From NCBI GenBank assembly GCA_001689405.1, contig LUJO01000028.1, forward strand, positions 4,078 to 68,077: 64,000 nucleotides of DNA, given 5' to 3'. Shown piece after piece: positions 26,583 to 34,955 of the stretch (the first letter of the stretch is position 1; each line of letters begins with the position of its first letter). The notes beneath the pieces were generated by a model that saw only the letters and a program-made list of their open reading frames with translations, did not search any database and was not told the DNA's origin. The position numbers were made by a program, and so were the translations under genes. Source of the stretch: Candidatus Homeothermus arabinoxylanisolvens (GTDB lineage Bacteria; Bacteroidota; Bacteroidia; Bacteroidales; Muribaculaceae).

Positions 26583-27548
26583 TCAGATTATCGAGTCAGT
26601 AAGTGGATTGGCGGTGAATTTCTTATAATTTGTTGATGCCGAGGCCGAAGAGGTGTTGGCATAGCAGTAGAGGCAACCATGCGGGCAGGTGTTGTATGCG
26701 CCGACGTCTTTTGAGAGGATGCAGCCGCACGCCTTTCGCTGACCGGTGTCTGTCCTTGCCTCATAAAGGAAATTTTGCAAAATTGCATCATCGGGCGCAA
26801 GACGGCTGATTAGTTCAGGGTCGATGCAGCGATTGTGTTCAATGTCATATTCTGAAAGGTTAATGCGCTCGGCGCATGTCGCGAGCCTGAATTTCCATTT
26901 ATTGCGGTTCAGTGCCGAAAGTCGCGATGCAAAATTGCGCATAGACACTTCATCCCATTCACGATAATTGATGCCGCTTTGCCTGAGATTGCGCGATACT
27001 TTTTTATATGACTCAATGTCAGCGAAACTGAAAACGAGTTTTTCGGTATAACCAGCCAAGACATTGCCTATATGCGCGATTTTGTCAAGTAAAGTGTCTA
27101 TATTGATTTTGTCTGTAAGAATGAGCGGATCGAACCGCCATACCACGGCTCCTATGCCGAGTGCGTCAACGAGCCGACGGAAAGTGTCTGTCCTTTGCAC
27201 CAATGTCGGTACTTTCGGCTCCAGTCCTTCCGCTTCGTAATCGTTTAGAGTAAACTGGACATAGCACCCTATTCCGCGCTCCTTAAGCATGGGCAGACAA
27301 GGCAACAGCGGTGCCGGATTCTTCGACCAGAAAACAATGAAACGTGTATTTCCGAACGACACATAACTATCTTGCCCCGAGAAAGGATTCCGCCACCTGA
27401 CATAACCCTTTTCAAGCCGCCGGAAAAACCAGTCGGCATAAAACGCCGGAATGTCAGTAGCCCGGCTTGCCGATATTATCAGCGGTGCCTGCGCCAAAAC
27501 TTCCGCCCCGTTATCATCGCGTATGGATATGGCCTGATGTTTCATCAT
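26583..27548 (-). CDS. DUF1848 family protein, C-terminal cysteine cluster
   Basis: The 321-residue protein has the DUF1848 start LIISASRATDIPAFYADWFF and VRWRNPFSGQ, then FIVFWSKNPAPLLPCLP and a beta/alpha pattern like a TIM barrel. Unlike most radical SAM proteins, the CX3CX2C-type motif is at the C-terminus: CGCILSKDVGAYNTCPHGCL, continuing YCYAN. Its chemistry is unknown to me. The start at 27548 or 27545 is favoured because a -7 element (27567-27574) would put the transcript start downstream of the longer open-frame start at 27569. The gene is AT-richer than its neighbours and lies beside a gene relic, hinting at acquisition. Confidence 0.82.
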   Translation of the reverse strand: MMKHQAISIRDDNGAEVLAQAPLIISASRATDIPAFYADWFFRRLEKGYVRWRNPFSGQDSYVSFGNTRFIVFWSKNPAPLLPCLPMLKERGIGCYVQFTLNDYEAEGLEPKVPTLVQRTDTFRRLVDALGIGAVVWRFDPLILTDKINIDTLLDKIAHIGNVLAGYTEKLVFSFADIESYKKVSRNLRQSGINYREWDEVSMRNFASRLSALNRNKWKFRLATCAERINLSEYDIEHNRCIDPELISRLAPDDAILQNFLYEARTDTGQRKACGCILSKDVGAYNTCPHGCLYCYANTSSASASTNYKKFTANPLTDSII

Positions 27549-27558
27549 CGTGGATTTA

Positions 27559-27574
27559 TAACTTTGCAAAGTTA
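27559..27574. promoter_or_regulatory. Perfect palindrome containing two opposed -7 elements
   Basis: TAACTTTGCAAAGTTA is a perfect 16-base palindrome. The minus-strand half is the TAACTTTG -7 element of the DUF1848 gene; the plus-strand half is the same box pointing toward the non-coding region. A protein binding the dyad would cover the promoter. Confidence 0.5.
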
Positions 27575-27675
27575 CAATTCAGCATGTGCAAGAATGCGAC
27601 ACGACAATATTAAAAAATATTAAGATAGGTGATATTCCTCCTCTATTGAGAATGTGCATAATTGCATTGAATTAT

Positions 27676-27758
27676 ATACAAACAAAACCTCTTTTCCCAT
27701 CAATTATACAAACAAATCTTGCCGTCTGAGACCATAAAACACCAGCCATACAAACAAA
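27676..27758. repeat. Three direct copies of an 11-mer, ATACAAACAAA
   Basis: Exact copies lie at 27676-27686, 27706-27716 and 27748-27758, separated by 30 and 42 bases (start to start). They occupy the otherwise empty 230-base region between the DUF1848 promoter and the DUF2795 gene. The third copy lies inside a hairpin. No gene is visible in this stretch. Confidence 0.7.
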
Positions 27759-27781
27759 TTCGGATTGTGTATATGGCTGGT
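27741..27781 (-). terminator. Hairpin downstream of the DUF2795 gene
   Basis: ACCAGCCATA (27741-27750) pairs exactly with TATGGCTGGT (27772-27781). Read on the minus strand it lies 30 bases after the DUF2795 stop and is followed by GTTTTATGG, a weak T tract. It may terminate the adenosyltransferase-DUF2795 transcript. Confidence 0.5.
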
Positions 27782-27810
27782 AATATGTATTTAATATGAA
27801 TTTTAGAGGC

Positions 27811-28032
27811 TTAGTATTCCTCCTCGTTGAAGAAAAAGTCTTCTTTGCTGGGGTAGTCGGGCCAGATGTCCTCCATACATTCGTAGGTTTCGCCTTCGTC
27901 TTCCATTTCCTGAAGGTTTTCGATTACCTCAAGCGGTGCGCCCGAACGCATCGCGTAGTCGATGAGTTCCTCTTTTGTGGCGGGCCAAGGTGCGTCCTCG
28001 AGCTTTGATGCCAATTCCAATGTCCAGTACAT
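27811..28032 (-). CDS. DUF2795 small acidic protein
   Basis: The 73-residue protein contains WTLELASKLEDAPWPATKEE and YAMRSGAPLEVIENLQEMED, a strongly conserved pattern of Bacteroidales DUF2795 proteins. It is acidic, ending in DEGETYECMEDIWPDYPSKE, and has no membrane segment. The role is unknown. It follows the cobalamin adenosyltransferase gene by 45 bases on the same strand. Confidence 0.88.
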   Translation of the reverse strand: MYWTLELASKLEDAPWPATKEELIDYAMRSGAPLEVIENLQEMEDEGETYECMEDIWPDYPSKEDFFFNEEEY

Positions 28033-28077
28033 GATTATGAGCGTGTTTTTAGTTTATAATATTGTTTTGATTTCTAA

Positions 28078-28641
28078 TTAACAATCTTTGTCCCACAATA
28101 TTTCATCAAACTGATTGGCGACATTGTTAAAACGTGCAAAAACAAAAAGGAAGTCGCTTAGGCGGTTGACGAACCGGAGCACGTTAGGGTCTACGTAGGT
28201 GGTGTCGGCAAGGGCCACTATACGGCGTTCGCAGCGGCGACACATTGTGCGGCATACATGAGCTACGGCCGAACGGTGGGTACCGCCGGGAAGTACGAAT
28301 GTGTTAAGACGCGGAAGCTCGGCGTCCATTACGTCGATGTAGTGCTCAAGGTGCTCTATGTCATTGTGTGAGAGACCGCGACATTCAGTGATGGCGTTTG
28401 TGGGATTGGGGGTGGCAAGATAGGAGCCTATATTGAAAAGCTTGTTCTGGATGCGGCGCAGAAGGTCGACATATTCAGGCTGCAGATTGGGGATAGCCAC
28501 AAGTACGCCTATATTGGCGTTGAGTTCATCGACCGAGCCGTAAGCCTCGATGCGGATGTCGGTTTTCTTTACGCGAACGCCGCCTACGAGTGAAGTGGCG
28601 CCTGTGTCGCCTGTACAAGTGTAAACTTTGCTTTTTGTCAT
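28078..28641 (-). CDS. PduO-type cob(I)alamin adenosyltransferase
   Basis: This enzyme transfers the adenosyl group of ATP to cob(I)alamin, making coenzyme B12. The 187-residue protein has the ATP-binding N-terminus VYTCTGDTGATSLVGGVRVK, VDELNANIGVL, and the C-terminal CRTMCRRCERRIVALA and VNRLSDFLFVFARFNN, which match the PduO/MMAB/EutT-unrelated trimeric type. It supports adenosylcobalamin-dependent enzymes such as methylmalonyl-CoA mutase, which are not in this window. Confidence 0.95.
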   Translation of the reverse strand: MTKSKVYTCTGDTGATSLVGGVRVKKTDIRIEAYGSVDELNANIGVLVAIPNLQPEYVDLLRRIQNKLFNIGSYLATPNPTNAITECRGLSHNDIEHLEHYIDVMDAELPRLNTFVLPGGTHRSAVAHVCRTMCRRCERRIVALADTTYVDPNVLRFVNRLSDFLFVFARFNNVANQFDEILWDKDC

Positions 28642-28669
28642 AATGCTGATCGGTTTAGTAAATGGGCGA

Positions 28670-28677
28670 CAAAGATA
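28670..28677 (-). promoter_or_regulatory. Candidate -7 element for the adenosyltransferase operon
   Basis: The minus strand reads TATCTTTG, an exact TAnnTTTG, about 29 bases before the ATG. No clear -33 TTTG is seen. Confidence 0.5.
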
Positions 28678-28718
28678 TAGAAAAAAAATGACATCTACAA
28701 CGCATTTTTAAGATGCTG

Positions 28719-28749
28719 TTTGTCAGTCAGAAAAATAATATTATATTTG
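28719..28749 (+). promoter_or_regulatory. Promoter for the secreted FAD oxidoreductase
   Basis: TTTG (28719-28722), 19 bases, then TATATTTG (28742-28749), both matching consensus. The predicted start lies about 40 bases before the GTG at 28793, which supports GTG over the TTG at 28754. Confidence 0.7.
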
Positions 28750-28792
28750 TCGCTTGATAATAAGCAAATCAATATCTATTTTTTTAATTACC

Positions 28793-30676
28793 GTGAAGAG
28801 ATTTTTATTCTGTTGCGTTGTCGCAACGGTGACGGCCATGGCTTCGGCAGCCGAACTGTGGGTAGAGGCCGAGTCGTTTGAGAACAAGGGCGGCTGGGTA
28901 GTCGACCAGCAGTTTACAGACCTTATGGGTTCGTCTTATCTAATGGCCCATGGCCTCGGATCGCCGGTAGCCGATGCGGAAACCACCATATCCATACCTG
29001 AAACCGGCCGCTACAACGTATATATACGTACTTATAACTGGACGTCTCCGTGGCATGACGGCGAGGGCCCCGGAAAGTTCACGATAAAAATAGGAAGACA
29101 CAAATTAGGCAAGACACTCGGCGCCGATGGCTCCGCTTGGGGTTGGCAATATGCCGGTTCGGTGAAGCTGTCAGAAGGCGACACCAAGCTGAGCCTTCAT
29201 GACCTTACCGGCTTCAACGGACGATGCGATGTCATATACCTGACTACCGCCGACAATCCGTCATTGCCTGACGACATAACACAGCTTGAGGTAAGACGCC
29301 GGCAGGCGTTCGGCCTTGATTCTGTGGCCGTACCGGTGGCCCGATATGATTTCGTGGTTGTCGGCGGCGGAATAGCCGGAATGTGTGCCGCAGTAGCTGC
29401 CGCACGCAACGGCACCCGGGTAGCATTGGTAAATGACAGGCCGGTGCTTGGCGGCAACAACAGTTCTGAAGTCAGGGTACATCTCGGAGGCCGCATTGAA
29501 CTTGGCCCAAACAAGGGGCTGGGTCGAATGATACGAGAGTTCGGGCATGCGCGTAGCGGGAATGCAAAACCGGCTTACTACTATGAGGATGAGAAGAAAG
29601 ACTCCTTTATCACCGCCGAGCCTCTTGTCACGCTTTATTCCGGATATCGTGCCACGGCAGTCAGGTGTCAGGACAACATGATAAGCGATATAACGATAAG
29701 AAATATCGAAGACAATGGTGAGATAACGCTTGAAGCGCCATTGTTCAGTGACTGCACCGGCGACGGCACTGTCGGGTATCTCGCCGGAGCCGACTATCTT
29801 ATGGGGCGTGAAGGCCGCATGGAATACGGAGAATCTTTTGCTCCCGAACTCCCCGACAGCCTTGTGATGGGGGTATCCATACAATGGTACAGCGAAGAGG
29901 ACGACAAGCCGGTCAAATTTCCTGAATTTGACTACGGACTGACATTTACCGACAGCATATGCGAACCGGTCGACATGGGCGAATGGACTTGGGAAACCGG
30001 CATGAACCTCAATCAGATAACTCAAGCCGAGCGCATACGTGACTACGGCATGCTCGTAGTGCTCTCAAACTGGAGCTGGCTGAAGAATCATATGAAAGAT
30101 AACTCAAGGTTCCGCAATCGGAAACTGGAATGGATGGCCTATGTGGCCGGCAAACGTGAGTCGCGCCGACTCCTCGGCGACTACATACTGAAGCAGGATG
30201 ACATTGACAAGAATGTGGCCCATGAGGACGCTTCTTTTACCACGTCATGGAGTATTGACCTGCATTTTCCCGACTCAATCAACAGCAGCCGGTTTCCCGG
30301 TCGGGAATTCAAGGCGGCGACCAATCATAGAGCCGTTCATCCTTATGCCGTGCCATACAGATGTCTGTATTCACGTAATGTCGACAACCTTTTTATGGCA
30401 GGCCGCAATATAAGCTGCACACACGTGGCTTTGGGCACGGTACGGGTCATGCGCACTACCGGCATGATGGGTGAAGTCGTGGGCATGGCCGCCGCGCTTT
30501 GCCGTAAGTATCAGGTCGGTCCGCGTGACATATACCGCTGTCATCTGCCTGAGCTGAAGACCATGATGAAGGCGGGCGCCGGGCGCGATGCCTCCGGACT
30601 GCCCGACAATCAGAAGTTCAATCGCGGAACGCGCAACCTGCCTAAACCACGGGCGTTTATGGACAGCGACAAGTAA
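28793..30676 (+). CDS. Exported FAD-dependent oxidoreductase with an N-terminal sugar-binding-like domain
   Basis: The 627-residue protein has a signal peptide (KRFLFCCVVATVTAMASAAE). Next is a domain of about 140 residues starting ELWVEAESFENKGGWVVDQQ that resembles CBM35-type or galactose-binding modules. After that comes the FAD-binding motif YDFVVVGGGIAGMCAAVAAA (about residue 185), RPVLGGNNSSEV, and a C-terminal GRNISCTHVALGTVRVMRTT. The pattern fits the PF12831 group of FAD oxidoreductases often encoded near Bacteroidetes glycan-use genes. No SusC/SusD pair or glycosidase is adjacent, so the substrate is unknown. The start is a GTG, placed after the promoter; the open frame extends to a TTG at 28754. 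Confidence 0.82.
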   Translation: MKRFLFCCVVATVTAMASAAELWVEAESFENKGGWVVDQQFTDLMGSSYLMAHGLGSPVADAETTISIPETGRYNVYIRTYNWTSPWHDGEGPGKFTIKIGRHKLGKTLGADGSAWGWQYAGSVKLSEGDTKLSLHDLTGFNGRCDVIYLTTADNPSLPDDITQLEVRRRQAFGLDSVAVPVARYDFVVVGGGIAGMCAAVAAARNGTRVALVNDRPVLGGNNSSEVRVHLGGRIELGPNKGLGRMIREFGHARSGNAKPAYYYEDEKKDSFITAEPLVTLYSGYRATAVRCQDNMISDITIRNIEDNGEITLEAPLFSDCTGDGTVGYLAGADYLMGREGRMEYGESFAPELPDSLVMGVSIQWYSEEDDKPVKFPEFDYGLTFTDSICEPVDMGEWTWETGMNLNQITQAERIRDYGMLVVLSNWSWLKNHMKDNSRFRNRKLEWMAYVAGKRESRRLLGDYILKQDDIDKNVAHEDASFTTSWSIDLHFPDSINSSRFPGREFKAATNHRAVHPYAVPYRCLYSRNVDNLFMAGRNISCTHVALGTVRVMRTTGMMGEVVGMAAALCRKYQVGPRDIYRCHLPELKTMMKAGAGRDASGLPDNQKFNRGTRNLPKPRAFMDSDK

Positions 30677-30706
30677 ACCGGCATGCGCGGATAAAAGCGG
30701 TGCATG

Positions 30707-31618
30707 TCACCGCATGTTGCGTGGATGGTGGAGCAGTATCTCCTGCCGCAGCAGCCGTCGGTCCATGTGCAGATATATTTCCGTGGTGGCTATCGATTCA
30801 TGGCCGAGCATCTGCTGGATGGCTCTCAGATTGGCCCCGCCTTCAAGCAGGTGCGTGGCAAACGAGTGCCGCAGCGAGTGTGGACTTATTGTCTTTTTTA
30901 TTCCGGCAAGCTCACAGAGCTTCTTGATGATGTAAAATATCATGACTCTTGTCAGATGACGCCCGCGGCGGTTCAGAAACAGATAGCTCTCCTCGCCGGG
31001 CTTTATGTCGAGCCGCGCGCGGTCCTCCAGATACAGGTTTATTTCGTTGACCGACACCTCCGACATAGGCACCATGCGCTCTTTGCCTCCCTTGCCGCGT
31101 ACTATTATATACTGCTCGTCGAGAAACACGTGGGCCATCTCAAGATTCACAAGTTCGCTCACGCGCAGTCCGCATCCATACAGGGTCTCCATTATGGCGC
31201 GGTTGCGCTGGCCTTCGGGCGACGACATGTCAATGCAGCTTATCATCTCGTCAATCTCGTTGACCGTCAGCACTTCCGGCAGATGCCGCCCCATGCGCGG
31301 AGTCTCGAGCAGTATCGACGGATTTTCCTCAATATAGCCTTCGAGCAGCAGAAAGCGAAAAAACGACTTTATGCCCGATATTATGCGTGCCTGCGATGAA
31401 GGGGCTATGCCCAAGTCGTGAAGCTCGGCTATAAGGTTGTGCAGCGAGTCGAGGCTGACATCTCTTAATAATCTGACGTCACCGCCGATATATCCTTTCA
31501 GTTTGTTTACGTCGTCGAGGTAAGACTCACGGGTATTGTCAGACAGCCCTTTTTCGAGCATCAGATACGCTCCGTAAGCATCGGTAAGTTTATCCCAGTC
31601 GGTTATGGTGCGTGTCAT
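30707..31618 (-). CDS. xerD: Site-specific tyrosine recombinase XerD-like
   Basis: The 303-residue protein has a SAM-like N-terminal domain starting around TDAYGAYLMLEKGLSDNTRE and a catalytic domain with Arg in YGCGLRVSELVNL, Lys in VRGKGGKERMVP, His-x-x-Arg in SPHSLRHSFATHLL, His in MLGHESIATTEIY and the nucleophilic Tyr shortly after. The set is complete. It is probably the chromosomal dimer-resolution XerD, acting at dif with a second recombinase elsewhere. The order xerD beside a small methyltransferase and YfhO gene suggests an ordinary housekeeping operon, unlike the integrase at the right edge. Confidence 0.93.
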   Translation of the reverse strand: MTRTITDWDKLTDAYGAYLMLEKGLSDNTRESYLDDVNKLKGYIGGDVRLLRDVSLDSLHNLIAELHDLGIAPSSQARIISGIKSFFRFLLLEGYIEENPSILLETPRMGRHLPEVLTVNEIDEMISCIDMSSPEGQRNRAIMETLYGCGLRVSELVNLEMAHVFLDEQYIIVRGKGGKERMVPMSEVSVNEINLYLEDRARLDIKPGEESYLFLNRRGRHLTRVMIFYIIKKLCELAGIKKTISPHSLRHSFATHLLEGGANLRAIQQMLGHESIATTEIYLHMDRRLLRQEILLHHPRNMR

Positions 31619-31621
31619 CGG

Positions 31622-32341
31622 TCAATACCAGAGGAGAAATCTCTGCCGGGGCAGATGGCTGTAACCTACGATAACAGCTATATTGCCGTTGGAGAAGGTC
31701 ATGCCGTGGTCAAGGGCCTCGTCAAGCGACGACAGAAGATCGGCAATCAGTCGCGATTTTGTAAGATTACGCAGTATTACCGTACCGTTGCGTCCGAGCA
31801 TGTCAAGTAAAAAGGCGTGGAGCATCTCTTTTTCATTCTCGCTGTCGATTGAGTTGACAAGAATGAACGGAACCCCTTCCTTGCCGAGCATATCGATATA
31901 GGCCGATGTAGCCTCGGCAATGCTTCCGTAAGGTGTTATGCGGTCGCCATAGCGGTGTGTCACCTTTTCATATACATCGGGATGAGCCGAAAGTCCGGGA
32001 TAAATAATAAGCTTTGACTTTGACGATACATCGAGCAGAGCTGTGGTCGATACACCGTAGGAAGTGCCTACCTGCAGTATGTATGCCGGATTGAAGAAGT
32101 TGGCTATACGAAACAGCAGTTTGGCGTTTTTCATCGATATTACCCTCGGATGCTTGGCTATGTTGCGTGCAAGGTTGAGCGACATGTGTCGCCTGAGCAT
32201 GATCTCGGAATACGCATAATATGGCAGTCGCTCGTGCAGTACCCGCGTGGTAAATCGGTAGGCAAACGGCGAGTGGATGCCGAAGCCTTTGCTGCGCTTG
32301 TAGCGGCTCAGCGAGTTCATGTACATTTTTAACGGTTTCAT
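31622..32341 (-). CDS. Putative class I SAM-dependent methyltransferase
   Basis: The 239-residue protein has a Rossmann-like core with YILQVGTSYGVSTTALLDVS in place of motif I and a basic N-terminus containing RSKGFGIHSPFAYRFTTRV, which I recall from Bacteroidetes methyltransferases. The glycine-rich loop is QVGTSYG. The predicted substrate is unknown. It overlaps the YfhO gene by four bases and is three bases before xerD, so the three genes are one transcription unit. Confidence 0.75.
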   Translation of the reverse strand: MKPLKMYMNSLSRYKRSKGFGIHSPFAYRFTTRVLHERLPYYAYSEIMLRRHMSLNLARNIAKHPRVISMKNAKLLFRIANFFNPAYILQVGTSYGVSTTALLDVSSKSKLIIYPGLSAHPDVYEKVTHRYGDRITPYGSIAEATSAYIDMLGKEGVPFILVNSIDSENEKEMLHAFLLDMLGRNGTVILRNLTKSRLIADLLSSLDEALDHGMTFSNGNIAVIVGYSHLPRQRFLLWY

Positions 32342-34845
32342 TGTCGGGAGTGTTTCATGGGAAAGAAATAAAGCGCCATGGCCCCAAGTACCGACAGGTA
32401 TATGAGTATTATGGCTATGTATGCTATTGTGGTGGTAGTGCTTATGGTGCGAGGCTCAAACTGCATGTCGATCACGTGCTTGCCTGCGGGCACTTTTATC
32501 GCACGCAGCAGATAGTCCACCCTTGCCACAGGCACCTCGTTGCCGTCGACCGAGGCCTTCCAGCCCCACGGGAAGTAAACTTCCGAGAACACGGCCACTC
32601 CTCCGCGTGCCGAGTTGACGCTGTAGGTAAGCCTGTCAGGTGCGTATGAGGTCTCATAGATAGTGTCGCCCGGTTCTTTGGGCGCCACTGATGTGCCGAG
32701 CATGTCCTTGAATTTGTTGTCACTGACAGCCGTCGTCGCCGGGTTTATGCTGTCAAGCGCACCCATCTCCGCGTCGGCACCGTCCACATACATTATGCGG
32801 TCTACGAGCCAAGCGTTGCCCAGCGCGTCAGGATTTACAAATGCCTTGTCATCGCCCGTCACGATATACTTGGCGTTGAGCATGTTGAGCACATTCATGT
32901 CGGCTTGGCTGACGTTGCCCGACTGGAAATTTCCGAGATGCCGGTCAATCATGTCCTGATAACGTGTCAGTTTGGCCGCATGGTATCCGCCTATGGCTTT
33001 ATGCCGATATGACGGCGCAGCCTCGGAAAACCGCGGTATGTCCATCACCCTGTAGTTCATGGCGGTATCAGCGAGTATCTGCCGGTCAGCGGCGGTGAGC
33101 GGGAACGGCTCGTCCTGTGTAAGCCGTTGGGCCACAAAGCTGTCGGTGTTAAGATAACGTTTGTTTACCGCATACAGGTCGCCCAGTATGATGACCGTAA
33201 GCAATACAAACATCACTTTGAGGTCAATCTTCTTGGTAAAGAACAGGAATATGCAGCAAGCCCCGGCGCCTATGATAAGGAAGCTGCGCAGTGCATCGTC
33301 CGACACCATTGCCATTCTCACACTCTGTATGGCCGAGAACAGCTGCGGGTACTGCTGTGCAATGCCGCCCACTACGTAAGCCTCATGCTCCTGTGCGCTA
33401 AGATAGGAGCCGAATACCGAGGGGGCCACTATGCCGAGGGCGCACACGGCAAGACAGAACCCGAACGACACGAATATCGGAGTCTTGAAGCGTTGCCACT
33501 CGTCGCGGTGGTCTACAAGCTCTTTAAGTGCAAGCATGGCGAGCAGCGGTATGGTGAACTCAGCCACGACAAGTATACTTGCCACCGTGCGAAATTTATT
33601 GTACATCGGCATGTGGTCTATCATAAAGTCGGTCAGCCACATCATGTTGTGTCCCCATGAAAGCGCTATCGACAGTATGGTGACGATGACCAGCATCCAC
33701 TTTATCGGCCCTTTGACTATTATACATCCGAGCAGAAACAGAGCCATGATGAGTGCGCCCACATACACCGGGCCGTTAGTCATAGGCTGATCGCCGAAAT
33801 ACTGTGGCAGCTGTTGCAGATAGTTTGCCGTCTCGCTGCTTATGACTCCCGATTTCTGCAGCTCTTCGGCTGCGTCGGTTTCTGACAGGGCAAGCAGTTT
33901 GTTGCCGCCTTTCTCCGGTTTAATGGTGGCACCCCCCTTGACGTTTGGTATGAGCAGAGAGAATGTCTCGCTCTTTCCGTAACTCCATGCTGTTATGTAG
34001 TCTTTGTTCAATCCGCCTCCGGCATCGAGGCTTGCACCGTTGCCGCCGTCTGACAATTCGCTGTGCATGCCGCGCATACTCTCTTTGGAGTACTTGTATG
34101 TGTTATAAAGGTTGGGGCTGTTGGCTGCCACCGCAAGCACCGCCGCCACTGCGAGCACGGCGTTGGCTTTCCACCAGCGGCGTCCTTTGCCCTGACGAAA
34201 CAGGATTATGCCGTAAGCTATGAAGAAACCGGCTACAACCATAAGGAAGTAGTATGACATCTGTATATGGTTGCCCGATATCTGAAGCATGGCAAATAGC
34301 GCGGCAGTAGCGCCTCCAGCAAGATATTTCCCTCTGTAGCAGAGCACCATACCGGCTATTGTGGGCGGTATGTAAGCGAGAGTTATGAATTTCCATATAT
34401 GGCCCGCGCCTATGATTATGATGAAGTATGACGAGAAGCCATATGCTATGGCTCCGGGGAGGGCCAGATACCATCTGACTTTCATGGATAGCAGCAGTAT
34501 GAAGAAGCCCGCCATCATCATGAACAGAAGCCCTGCCGGTGACGGAAGCCACAAGCGGAACAGGTCGCCCGCAAACCGTATGAGGCTGTTGGACGAATAC
34601 GACGGGGTTATCTGGAAAGTAGGCATGCCCGAAAAAAGGGAGTTGGTCCACCATGATGTCTCCCCGGTCTCGGCTTTGTATTGGTTCACTTCATGGCTTA
34701 GCGCTATGCCCTGCTGTACGTCGTGCTGCATAAGCCCGTTGCCCTCAAACACGTCAGGATAGAAGTATACCAGCGACACCGCCGCCATTATTATAACCGA
34801 AATGACACAGGCCAGTGCCGACTTGCTTTTCAGAAATTTCCTCAT
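32338..34845 (-). CDS. YfhO-family multi-spanning membrane protein
   Basis: The 835-residue protein has about a dozen membrane helices in the first 550 residues, beginning with a helix after KFLKSKSALACVIS and a region DVQQGIALSHEVNQYKAETG. A soluble extracytoplasmic domain of about 230 residues follows, then a last helix. This is the architecture of YfhO proteins, which have been linked to lipoteichoic or other glycan modification in Firmicutes and are considered GT-C-like. Its role here is unproven. The chosen ATG at 34845 follows a TAnnTTTG element at 34864. Confidence 0.85.
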   Translation of the reverse strand: MRKFLKSKSALACVISVIIMAAVSLVYFYPDVFEGNGLMQHDVQQGIALSHEVNQYKAETGETSWWTNSLFSGMPTFQITPSYSSNSLIRFAGDLFRLWLPSPAGLLFMMMAGFFILLLSMKVRWYLALPGAIAYGFSSYFIIIIGAGHIWKFITLAYIPPTIAGMVLCYRGKYLAGGATAALFAMLQISGNHIQMSYYFLMVVAGFFIAYGIILFRQGKGRRWWKANAVLAVAAVLAVAANSPNLYNTYKYSKESMRGMHSELSDGGNGASLDAGGGLNKDYITAWSYGKSETFSLLIPNVKGGATIKPEKGGNKLLALSETDAAEELQKSGVISSETANYLQQLPQYFGDQPMTNGPVYVGALIMALFLLGCIIVKGPIKWMLVIVTILSIALSWGHNMMWLTDFMIDHMPMYNKFRTVASILVVAEFTIPLLAMLALKELVDHRDEWQRFKTPIFVSFGFCLAVCALGIVAPSVFGSYLSAQEHEAYVVGGIAQQYPQLFSAIQSVRMAMVSDDALRSFLIIGAGACCIFLFFTKKIDLKVMFVLLTVIILGDLYAVNKRYLNTDSFVAQRLTQDEPFPLTAADRQILADTAMNYRVMDIPRFSEAAPSYRHKAIGGYHAAKLTRYQDMIDRHLGNFQSGNVSQADMNVLNMLNAKYIVTGDDKAFVNPDALGNAWLVDRIMYVDGADAEMGALDSINPATTAVSDNKFKDMLGTSVAPKEPGDTIYETSYAPDRLTYSVNSARGGVAVFSEVYFPWGWKASVDGNEVPVARVDYLLRAIKVPAGKHVIDMQFEPRTISTTTTIAYIAIILIYLSVLGAMALYFFPMKHSRQ

Positions 34846-34863
34846 AGTTGTTGAATTATCCGG

Positions 34864-34871
34864 CAAATTTA
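34864..34871 (-). promoter_or_regulatory. Candidate -7 element for the YfhO-methyltransferase-xerD operon
   Basis: The minus strand reads TAAATTTG, an exact TAnnTTTG, 19 bases before the ATG. The -33 region is not clear. Confidence 0.4.
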
Positions 34872-34943
34872 ACTATTTTTCCTTGTATTACGCCCTTTCA
34901 CACACAAATATGCTCCGATAAAGCGTGTTTGTGTAAAAATCCT

Positions 34944-34951
34944 TAACTTTG
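34944..34951 (+). promoter_or_regulatory. Candidate -7 element directly before a GTG start
   Basis: TAACTTTG followed by C ends four bases before the GTG at 34956. The usual spacing puts the transcription start at the start codon. No good -33 TTTG is seen. Confidence 0.4.
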
Positions 34952-34955
34952 CAGC

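Noticed and set aside
27676..27758. Possible CRISPR array
   Set aside because: Repeats are only 11 bases, spacers are unequal at 19 and 31 bases, and there are no cas genes.
30707..31618. xerD as the integrase of a mobile element
   Set aside because: It lies in an operon with housekeeping-type genes, has the sequence character of chromosomal XerD, and no attachment repeats were seen around it.
33127..33660. 177-codon plus-strand frame opposite the YfhO gene
   Set aside because: It is rich in His, Tyr and Arg as expected from the complement of a hydrophobic gene, and has no start support.
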